Of a DNA stretch of 13,473 nt, positions 1 through 5,380 are shown piece after piece; within the stretch, counting starts at the first letter, position 1, and the number at the start of each line of letters is the position of its first letter. The stretch comes from Deltaproteobacteria bacterium (GTDB lineage: Bacteria; Myxococcota; Myxococcia; SLRQ01), in assembly GCA_007128675.1 (NCBI GenBank), contig SKWY01000038.1, positions 1 through 13,473 of the forward strand, read 5' to 3'. The position numbers and the translations under genes are program-made. A model generated the notes under the pieces. It worked only from the letters and a program-made list of their open reading frames with translations. It was not told the DNA's origin and did not search any database.

Positions 1-1
1 A

Positions 2-1162
2 GATCCTCTCGACTTTAGGATCGCCGTTACCAGTACATCCGTTCGAGAGAGGTTGGCGCTGCCAGACATGAACATCAATCGAACTACCTACAACCCGACG
101 GAAGGATGTGCGGACGGAACAGCGTACGTAATAGCGTCAGGTGAGGCGTACCCGGCGGGAGATTTGATGGCCCCTGCCGGCAACGACGTTATCCTCACTA
201 GCGACCAGTTTCAAAACGATCAGACAAATGCGATTAGGCAGTTCCAGGAGAACATTAGGCTTGGCGTCTGTGGCTCCTCACAGGAGGAGGGATTAGAGGG
301 GATGAGGCTTGCCATCGACAAGAACCCCAACTTCTGGCGTGATCAGAGCCGACTCGTCGTGGTTTTCTTGAGTGACGAGGAGGACGCCTCGGACATGACC
401 GGTCAGTTCGTCAACATGGTCTACGATCCAGAGGATCCTGCGGCGGAGGACGGATTGATCTACGCCCGGAGTCATCCCGACTACAGAGACCAGCTGACGC
501 CGGTATCGGACTACAAGGCTTTCTTGGACGCCCAGGCCGCGAGACGAGGCGGCACGGTGGCAATAGCGGCAATAGTCAGCGCTGTAGGCGATCCGCCTCA
601 TAACATGGAGGCGGAGGTCTGGCCCAACCCCGAGCAGTACAACTGCTTCGATGAGCAATGCGCCAGAGACGCGTGTCAGCATGAACCGGATTGTGATCCA
701 AATAATGAGCAAGACCTGCGCGGAGACCGGATTGTCGGTTCTCCCCATTGGTGCGGAGGAGATTCACCAGGAAAGCGCTATCTAGAGCTTGCAAGGATGT
801 ATCCGAGGGAAGATCACATCATGGATGCCATATGTCAGACCGACTTCTCGAGTACGCTCCAGGAGCTGGTGAGGATTGCTGACGTGGATCAATGCTTGCA
901 GCTGCCGGCGCCACCTCAGAATGATGATACCAGCCTCGTGTTGGTAAGGATCGAGCGCGATGGTGAGTTCATCCTTTGCAACCCTCCCGAAGGACCGGGA
1001 GAGAATGCTTGCGACGATCCTGATGCCGACTGGTGGTATGACCCGGCCGCTCTGCAGGTTTGCCTGTGTCCCGACTCGGCATGCCAGCTCGAGCCAGGAG
1101 ACAGCTATCGGCTCTCGTACGTGGAGCAGGCCTGCAGCGCCGACAATCCCTGCGCTCCGTAG
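2..1162 (+). CDS. Cys-rich von Willebrand A-like secreted protein (5'-truncated)
   Basis: The reading frame is open to the left edge, and the residues before the first TTG/ATG codons (DFRIAVTSTS near positions 11-40) look like the first core strand region of a VWA fold. The gene is therefore probably cut by the window rather than starting at TTG 53. A block with CGSSQEEGLEG, then RLVVVFLSDEEDASD (about positions 270-400), matches the layout of VWA-like proteins common in Myxococcota: a Cys-Gly-x-x-E-x-Gly-L-E helix followed by a hydrophobic strand ending in an acidic cluster. Sixteen cysteines lie in the visible 386 residues, concentrated in the middle (NCFDEQCARDACQHEPDC) and at the C-terminus (QVCLCPDSACQLE, then two more near the end), which suggests an exported, disulfide-bonded protein. 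The signal sequence and any metal-binding DxSxS motif would lie upstream and cannot be seen. The next gene is 337 bases away and unrelated in function. Exact role and ligand are unknown. Confidence 0.8.
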   Translation, partial: DPLDFRIAVTSTSVRERLALPDMNINRTTYNPTEGCADGTAYVIASGEAYPAGDLMAPAGNDVILTSDQFQNDQTNAIRQFQENIRLGVCGSSQEEGLEGMRLAIDKNPNFWRDQSRLVVVFLSDEEDASDMTGQFVNMVYDPEDPAAEDGLIYARSHPDYRDQLTPVSDYKAFLDAQAARRGGTVAIAAIVSAVGDPPHNMEAEVWPNPEQYNCFDEQCARDACQHEPDCDPNNEQDLRGDRIVGSPHWCGGDSPGKRYLELARMYPREDHIMDAICQTDFSSTLQELVRIADVDQCLQLPAPPQNDDTSLVLVRIERDGEFILCNPPEGPGENACDDPDADWWYDPAALQVCLCPDSACQLEPGDSYRLSYVEQACSADNPCAP

Positions 1163-1448
1163 GGGGTTCGGGTTCGGCCGAGTATTTCTCGAGACCGTGA
1201 AGTGATTCATCGATGACGGTGAGCCAAAGCGCTGGACTTGGGCTGCGGATCGTCTGTGGCGGGCAATTCAAGTCCCTTTGAAGATGTAGCCTTTGTCACG
1301 GGCCTCTTGGTGGCGGCGGGTTCATCCATTCAAGCCAAACCCATTGTGGTGGAGTATTGGCGATGCTAGGTTCTTCGCGACAGCAGGTGACACGTAGATT
1401 GTGGTCATGTTGGTCGCATGATTGTGTTCCAATCTTTCAGTTCGGAGA

Positions 1449-1475
1449 CTGGTCGGCCAAAAGGGGGGCCACCAG
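1449..1475 (+). promoter_or_regulatory. Leader inverted repeat upstream of acyl-CoA synthetase
   Basis: CTGGT-c-GGCC (1449-1458) and GGCCACCAG (1467-1475) pair as a 9-bp stem with one bulged C and an 8-nt loop (aaaagggg). The structure ends 10 nt before the AGGAG ribosome binding site. It has no T-run, so it is not a typical intrinsic terminator. It could be an operator or an mRNA leader hairpin, or it could be chance. Confidence 0.3.
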
Positions 1476-1485
1476 CCGAGATTTC

Positions 1486-1490
1486 AGGAG
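1486..1490 (+). promoter_or_regulatory. Ribosome binding site deciding the acyl-CoA synthetase start
   Basis: AGGAG lies 9 nt before ATG 1500. The same frame can be extended upstream to TTG 1422, but those extra 26 codons have no ribosome binding site and include the hairpin region, so ATG 1500 is preferred. Confidence 0.6.
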
Positions 1491-1499
1491 AGCTTCCAT

Positions 1500-3314
1500 A
1501 TGAGCACCGCGGCCGTGAAGGCAGCCGATATTACGCCTAGAACTCTTCCAGAGATTGTCTTGGCAACAGTTGCTAGAAGCCCACACGGAGTAGCGGCACG
1601 TGTGAAGAGGGACGGGGAATGGATCTCCCTAGCCTGGAACGAGCTCGAGGACATGGCTCGAAGGTATGCCGCCGGCTTGATCGCCCTTGGAGTTGAGCCA
1701 GGAGACAGGGTGGCCATTATTGGAAACACCACGATCGAATGGGCGTTGTCCGAGCTTGGCATTCACATGGCGGCCGCGACTTCCGTCCCGATTTACCAGT
1801 CGAATCTTCCTCATGAGGTGGAGCATTGCATCAAGGATAGCGGTGCCGTCATGGCCTTCGCCGAGAATGATGTGCAGCTTTCCAAGTTCGAGGAGATTCG
1901 CGAGAGAACCCCTGCGCTACGACAATTGATAGTGATGAACGGGAAGGGGGAAGGGGACCGAGTCATCGACCTCGACGCACTGGCTTCCATGGGAGACGAG
2001 CTGTTGCGCAAGACGCCCTCGGCGGTGGACGACAGAATCGCGGTTATTGATCCCGAGCAGGCCGCCTGCTTCCTCTATACGTCGGGAACGACAGGGCTCC
2101 CCAAGGGAGTCGTCCTGACGCATGCGACATGGGCTTTTGAGGCGGATGCCCTCGAGAAGCTGGGCATCGTCTTCGAGGATGACGAAGAGATCATTTTTCT
2201 TCCCCTGGCCCATTCTTTCGCCCAGGTCCTGAAGACTGCTTGGCTGAAGCTTGGACACGCCATGGCCTTTGCCGAAAGCGTCGAGAAGCTCGCGGACAAC
2301 GCCGGAGAGGTTCGCCCTACGATGATGGCCGCGGTCCCCAGAGTCTTCGAGAAGGCCTTCAACAAAGTGATCGCTGGGGGGATGGAGGCCCCCGGAATCA
2401 AGGGGAAGCTTTTCGCCTGGGCAATGGAGCACTTCGATCGATATGCCGAGGCTCGTAAGGATGGGAGACAATATGGCGGTGCGGGATTCGTCCTGGCAAA
2501 CCGTCTCGTCTTCAGCAAGGTGGGCAATAAGCTCTCCGAACGATTCGGTGGTCGGATTCGGTTCTTCGTATCGGGGGGCGCGCCGCTATCGCCACGGATC
2601 GCCTTCTTCTTCGACCTGGTGGGTCTAAAAATTCTGGAGGGTTACGGTCTTACCGAGACAGCCGCGGCCACCTGCGTCAACAGGCCCGACAAGAACAAGA
2701 TCGGCACTGTCGGACCTCCGGTTCCAGGAATGGAGCTCAAGATTGCCGAGGATGGGGAGATCTTGATTCGTGGTGGTGGAGTGATGAAGTGCTATCACGA
2801 GCAGCCCGAGGCCACGAAGGAGGTGCTCGATGAGGATGGATGGTTCCATTCGGGCGATGTCGGGGAGATCGATTCGGATGGTTACCTCAAGATTACGGAT
2901 CGAAAGAAGGACATAATAGTCACCGCGGGAGGCAAGAATATTGCCCCGCAGAACATCGAGAACCAGCTGAAGACCCATCCCCTCATCAGTCAAGTCGTGG
3001 TTCATGGAGACAAGAGGAAGTTTTTGTCAGCGCTCATAACCCTTGATCCAGAGAGCCTAGCCAGGTGGGCTGCCGACAAGGGGATCGGGGCTGACAAGGA
3101 AGCCTTGACGCAAACGCCCGAGGTCAGAAGCGCGATTCAAAAGGCTGTAGACGACCTCAATGCGACCCTTCCCTCCTATGAAACTATCAAGAAGTTCAAG
3201 ATCTTGCCCAGGGAGTTCACTCAGGAGGGAGGAGAGCTGACCCCTACTATCAAGATCAAGCGAAAGGTGGTGGAGAAACGCCACAAGGACATCCTCGACA
3301 GTTTCTACGAGTAG
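1500..3314 (+). CDS. Long-chain acyl-CoA synthetase (AMP-forming)
   Basis: This 604-residue protein is a complete member of the ANL adenylating superfamily. It would activate a fatty acid with ATP to an acyl-adenylate and then transfer it to coenzyme A, feeding beta-oxidation or lipid synthesis, probably in the cytosol or at the inner membrane. Visible motifs are the phosphate-binding loop YTSGTTGLPKG (residues 193-203), the aromatic/ATP motif YGLTET (382-387), the hinge region GWFHSGD (447-453) with the ribose-binding Asp453, ITDRKKD with Arg468, and a C-terminal LTPTIKIKR segment with the likely catalytic lysine near 585-587. About 600 residues and a long insert between the first two motifs fit the long-chain FadD15/ACSL-like branch better than the shorter acetyl- or medium-chain enzymes. 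The exact chain-length preference cannot be read from sequence. It stands alone, with spacers on both sides, so it is probably its own transcription unit. Confidence 0.93.
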   Translation: MSTAAVKAADITPRTLPEIVLATVARSPHGVAARVKRDGEWISLAWNELEDMARRYAAGLIALGVEPGDRVAIIGNTTIEWALSELGIHMAAATSVPIYQSNLPHEVEHCIKDSGAVMAFAENDVQLSKFEEIRERTPALRQLIVMNGKGEGDRVIDLDALASMGDELLRKTPSAVDDRIAVIDPEQAACFLYTSGTTGLPKGVVLTHATWAFEADALEKLGIVFEDDEEIIFLPLAHSFAQVLKTAWLKLGHAMAFAESVEKLADNAGEVRPTMMAAVPRVFEKAFNKVIAGGMEAPGIKGKLFAWAMEHFDRYAEARKDGRQYGGAGFVLANRLVFSKVGNKLSERFGGRIRFFVSGGAPLSPRIAFFFDLVGLKILEGYGLTETAAATCVNRPDKNKIGTVGPPVPGMELKIAEDGEILIRGGGVMKCYHEQPEATKEVLDEDGWFHSGDVGEIDSDGYLKITDRKKDIIVTAGGKNIAPQNIENQLKTHPLISQVVVHGDKRKFLSALITLDPESLARWAADKGIGADKEALTQTPEVRSAIQKAVDDLNATLPSYETIKKFKILPREFTQEGGELTPTIKIKRKVVEKRHKDILDSFYE

Positions 3315-3374
3315 GCACGAACCCAAGCTCCTTATTTGGGATGAATCTAGGGTGCTCTTCTCTGACTTCCCTAT

Positions 3375-3404
3375 CTTGGCCTGGAAGCAAGGAGCGCTTT
3401 TTTT
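3375..3404 (+). terminator. Weak intrinsic terminator candidate
   Basis: A short stem CTTG/CAAG (3375-3378 with 3388-3391) precedes a run of seven T (3398-3404). A second possible stem pairs GCTCCTT at 3327-3333 with AAGGAGC at 3389-3395 across a long loop. Either could end transcription of the acyl-CoA synthetase gene. The local stem is short and 6 nt from the T-run, so confidence is low. Confidence 0.25.
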
Positions 3405-3419
3405 ACACAGATGATGTTT

Positions 3420-3433
3420 GCGACATATGTCGC
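3420..3433. promoter_or_regulatory. Perfect 14-bp palindrome, candidate operator
   Basis: GCGACATATGTCGC is a perfect dyad with no spacer, about 90 bp upstream of the extended -10 at 3519-3527. A further half-site GACAT lies at 3530-3534, around the expected transcription start. The position upstream of a gene encoding a ribbon-helix-helix-like protein makes it a candidate binding site for a dimeric regulator. No binding is shown by the sequence itself. Confidence 0.35.
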
Positions 3434-3518
3434 CGCAAGCAAGGAAGTTGCACCTTGTGTTATGAATTCAAGGAAGGGGCCTTCCCTGATCTAGATCTTT
3501 TTTCGGCCCCGGAACCTC

Positions 3519-3527
3519 TGCTATGCT
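3519..3527 (+). promoter_or_regulatory. Extended -10 promoter element
   Basis: TGCTATGCT matches the TG-N-TATNNT extended -10 pattern. No good -35 hexamer is found 16-18 bp upstream, where the sequence is T-rich. A start of transcription near 3534 would lie downstream of the GTG codon at 3528, supporting a later translation start for the RHH-FHA gene. Confidence 0.3.
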
Positions 3528-3577
3528 GTGACATCAACTCTCGAACGAACCCATGCTTTGCTGGGTAATGGAATGCC

Positions 3578-3582
3578 AGGGG
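3578..3582 (+). promoter_or_regulatory. Ribosome binding site for the RHH-FHA gene
   Basis: AGGGG lies 5 nt before ATG 3588 and 2 nt before ATG 3585. The spacing favours ATG 3588. No comparable site precedes GTG 3528 or ATG 3573. Confidence 0.4.
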
Positions 3583-3587
3583 CAATG

Positions 3588-4439
3588 ATGATCGAAAAGA
3601 GTCGTGCTCCCCGGAAGGTGGCGATAGCCGAACACCTTTGGGAAGTCTTTGAGCTGATGGCCCAAGAAATGGGCTCGGATCGCGAGGCTCTCGTGAACCA
3701 GGCCATGTTCATGTTTGCCAGGCTCAACGGATACCTCACAGCGGGACAGGCCAGTGTCGGTGCGGCAGCGAGCCCTTCATTGGCGGAGGCTGGAAGGCCC
3801 AGGGTCGCTCCAGCTCCAGAGCCTGATGATGATGATGATTTGGTTCCGTCCGGCGCTGTCTCACCGTTGATTGATGACAGTGACACTCCGGCGAGATCGA
3901 TGGATGAGAGAGAAACGGCCGGGGCATCACCGTCTCCCAGGGGAGGGATTGCGACGGCCGCGGGCGGTGCCAAGTCGGATCCCGCAAGGCGACGCCAGGT
4001 CGAGGAGCGAGTCTTGGAGACCGCGGCTCAGCTCGAGCGACAGATACGCGGACGCAACGAGCTGAACCTGGACCCTGACGAGAATGTTGACGAGATCATC
4101 GATGATGAACTCGTCGACGACGATCTCATCGTCGACGAGCTGATGGGCAGCTCGCCGAAGAAGAGCCTGTACTTGATGACGGCCGAAGGAGAGCTGGACA
4201 AGGTCGCGAAGGAACGATTCGTGATCGGCCGGGGCAAGCACTGCGATTTCGTCGTCCAGTCTGGAAAGGTGAGCCGGGAGCATGCCGTGATTACGACCGA
4301 GTCCGATGGTTACTTCATAGAAGACCTGGGCTCCTCCAACGGCACCTGGTTCCAGAAGCAAAGGCTGAAGCGGCGGCAAATCGAGGACGGCGACGAGTAT
4401 TACATTTGCTCCGAAAAGATTAAGTGCGTTATTCGCTAA
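3588..4439 (+). CDS. RHH-like and FHA domain protein, putative regulator
   Basis: A 283-residue protein with three parts. Residues 8-50 follow the ribbon-helix-helix pattern: a short strand (RKVAI), a helix (AEHLWEVFELMAQEMG), a turn and a second helix ending FARLNGYL. Residues about 55-160 form a low-complexity linker with a run of five Asp. Residues 162-187 are a strongly acidic stretch with regularly spaced Ile, Leu and Val. The C-terminus is an FHA domain that keeps the phosphothreonine-binding signature: Gly214-Arg215, Ser229-x-x-His232 and Asn251-Gly252. FHA domains bind phosphothreonine peptides, so the protein may couple kinase signalling to DNA binding or to assembly of the pilus genes that follow. 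The reading frame opens at GTG 3528, but that codon overlaps the extended -10 element, and the ribosome binding site at 3578-3582 favours ATG 3588 (ATG 3585 is equally open). The domain calls rest on pattern; the RHH call is less certain than the FHA call. Confidence 0.85.
   Translation: MIEKSRAPRKVAIAEHLWEVFELMAQEMGSDREALVNQAMFMFARLNGYLTAGQASVGAAASPSLAEAGRPRVAPAPEPDDDDDLVPSGAVSPLIDDSDTPARSMDERETAGASPSPRGGIATAAGGAKSDPARRRQVEERVLETAAQLERQIRGRNELNLDPDENVDEIIDDELVDDDLIVDELMGSSPKKSLYLMTAEGELDKVAKERFVIGRGKHCDFVVQSGKVSREHAVITTESDGYFIEDLGSSNGTWFQKQRLKRRQIEDGDEYYICSEKIKCVIR
3825..3839 (+). repeat. (GAT)5 microsatellite encoding five Asp
   Basis: Five GAT triplets in frame inside the linker of the RHH-FHA gene encode five consecutive aspartates. 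A slippage-prone trinucleotide tract here would change linker length without breaking the frame. Confidence 0.7.
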
Positions 4440-4585
4440 AACGCGATCAGGCTGTATGCCTCTCATCGAGGAAGGGCGGGAGTTCTTTCTATTGGGGACT
4501 TCTCGTGCTGGTCGATTCGGCGCAGAAAGCGGCTGCTTTGCTCGAGCCGCCATATGGTCAAGTGCCCCCCAAGAGAGGAGTCTGA
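4440..4585. other. Gap with 6-bp hairpin between the RHH-FHA gene and the small ORF
   Basis: No protein-like frame is accepted here. GCGGCT (4529-4534) and AGCCGC (4545-4550) can form a GC-rich 6-bp stem with a 10-nt loop, but no T-run follows. It may be an mRNA processing or attenuation structure, or chance. No convincing promoter was found, so genes on both sides may share one transcript. Confidence 0.35.
4573..4580 (+). promoter_or_regulatory. Strong ribosome binding site for the small ORF
   Basis: GAGAGGAG ends 5 nt before ATG 4586. It is among the best Shine-Dalgarno sequences in the window and is the main argument that the short frame behind it is translated. Confidence 0.5.
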
Positions 4586-4765
4586 ATGTCGAGGTTACAT
4601 TTGGGCCGTGACGGTTGGGCCCAGTTCGCTTTGGCGCCAAACGGGCTGCATGGCGACATGTTGCCCGGCATCCGTCGTGCTCGGCGTGCCCACGTTCGGC
4701 AGATCACAATCGCTCGTTTGGGCGGCGGGGACCGGAAAGCGCCACGGTTCTCGTCTTGGAGATAG
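4586..4765 (+). CDS. Small basic protein of unknown function (59 aa)
   Basis: A short frame begins MSRLHLGRDG and ends at TAG 4763-4765. It follows a near-ideal GAGAGGAG ribosome binding site. The product is rich in arginine (including RRARRAHVRQ in the middle) and has no membrane segment, signal peptide or cysteine. It is therefore not a Flp pilin or a TadE-like pseudopilin, which would carry a hydrophobic segment. The cpaA start lies 13 nt past its stop and has only a poor ribosome binding site, so translating this frame could serve to load ribosomes onto cpaA. I do not recognise a family. It could be a leader or coupling peptide, a small accessory protein, or a chance frame. Confidence 0.4.
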   Translation: MSRLHLGRDGWAQFALAPNGLHGDMLPGIRRARRAHVRQITIARLGGGDRKAPRFSSWR

Positions 4766-4778
4766 GTTGGGCGACGGC

Positions 4779-5345
4779 ATGGCGAAAGTCGAGGCCGCGC
4801 TGATGGCACTGGCCTTTTTGGCGGTCGTGGTGTCCGCCGTGACCGACATCAAGACTCGCAAGATCAAGAACTGGGTGACTTTTCCCGCCATTATTCTTGG
4901 CATCCTAGTCCACCTTTTGGTTGGGGGATGGGGCTCGGGAGAGGGGCTGGGACTGAAGTCGAGCCTCATTGGACTTGCCATAGGCTCCTTACCCTTCCTG
5001 GCAATGAACACGATAGATTCGCGGGCGTTCGGTATGGGAGACGTCAAGCTGATGGCCGCCGTGGGTGCTCTTGTCGGCTGGCCGCTCATGCTGGATGTTC
5101 TGATTTACGTCGTCATTGCTGGTGGGCTTCTGGCGGTGGTGGTACTTCTTCGGAAGAAGATGCTGCGCCGAACCCTGTCGGCTATGCTGTCGCGCCGCGA
5201 CCGTAGTACTAAGGACGGTAGTACTAAGGACGAAAGCTCCGACTCTGATATCCTGCGTTCGCAGTACATTCCCTACGGTGTCGCCATCGCTGGTGGTACG
5301 GTAGTGGTGCTCGTGCTGGAGGTTGCCCGCAGGGGAATCTTTTAG
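4779..5345 (+). CDS. cpaA: Prepilin peptidase, CpaA/TadV type
   Basis: This 188-residue integral membrane protein belongs to the A24 aspartic prepilin peptidases, which cut the leader from Flp-type pilins at the inner-membrane face. The two catalytic aspartates are visible: Asp23 in TDIKTRKIKNW just after the first membrane helix, and Asp88 in the GMGDVKLMAA motif. About five or six hydrophobic segments cover most of the chain. There is no N-terminal methyltransferase domain and no CxxC zinc motif, so it is the short CpaA/TadV form rather than PilD. The frame can be extended to ATG 4554, but those 75 residues look random and overlap the small ORF, so ATG 4779 is preferred. A polar loop before the last helix contains a perfect 15-bp tandem duplication (5203-5232). 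It is followed 35 nt later by the secretin gene. Confidence 0.88.
   Translation: MAKVEAALMALAFLAVVVSAVTDIKTRKIKNWVTFPAIILGILVHLLVGGWGSGEGLGLKSSLIGLAIGSLPFLAMNTIDSRAFGMGDVKLMAAVGALVGWPLMLDVLIYVVIAGGLLAVVVLLRKKMLRRTLSAMLSRRDRSTKDGSTKDESSDSDILRSQYIPYGVAIAGGTVVVLVLEVARRGIF
5203..5232 (+). repeat. Two perfect 15-bp tandem repeats inside cpaA
   Basis: The unit GTAGTACTAAGGACG occurs twice back to back and in frame, giving the repeated peptide STKDG-STKDE in the polar loop before the last membrane helix. The unit contains the palindrome AGTACT. It looks like a recent in-frame duplication. Confidence 0.85.
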
Positions 5346-5380
5346 ACTGTTGAAAAGCATGCACATCCCCGGAGATCAAA

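Larger units (their letters stand above)
1163..1499. other. Intergenic gap with leader hairpin
   Basis: This spacer separates the VWA-like gene from the acyl-CoA synthetase gene. Short frames cross it, but none has a convincing start or protein-like composition. I found no strong terminator with a T-run after the stop at 1162 and no -35/-10 pair that I would defend. The only clear structure is the inverted repeat listed separately at 1449-1475, followed by the ribosome binding site at 1486-1490. Confidence 0.6.
3315..3587. other. Putative operon control region
   Basis: This spacer lies between the acyl-CoA synthetase stop and the chosen start of the RHH-FHA gene. It holds a T-run with weak upstream stems (3375-3404), a perfect 14-bp palindrome (3420-3433), an extended -10 element (3519-3527) and a ribosome binding site (3578-3582), each listed separately. 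A 75-codon frame at 3341-3568 crosses it but was not accepted as a gene. Confidence 0.5.

Noticed and set aside
1207..1216. 10-bp palindrome TCATCGATGA downstream of the VWA-like gene.
   Set aside because: Several palindromes of this length are expected by chance in a window of this size, and nothing around it suggests a regulatory role.
1346..1374. TTGTGG with 17-bp spacing to TAGGTT as a promoter for the acyl-CoA synthetase gene.
   Set aside because: Both hexamers match the sigma-70 consensus at only about half of the positions, which is not above background.
3341..3568. A 75-codon frame with a CxxC-x6-CxxC pattern resembling a zinc-binding peptide.
   Set aside because: No ribosome binding site, low G/C at third positions compared with neighbours, and it overlaps the putative promoter. 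The first CxxC is encoded by the 14-bp palindrome itself, so the pattern may be a by-product of a DNA site.
3528..3587. GTG 3528 as the start of the RHH-FHA gene.
   Set aside because: It directly abuts the extended -10 element, has no ribosome binding site, and the residues before the RHH-like segment look unstructured. It remains possible if the -10 call is wrong.
4554..4778. N-terminal extension of the prepilin peptidase to ATG 4554.
   Set aside because: The 75 residues have no hydrophobic or family-like pattern and lie in a different frame from the better supported small ORF. Short CpaA proteins begin right before the first membrane helix.
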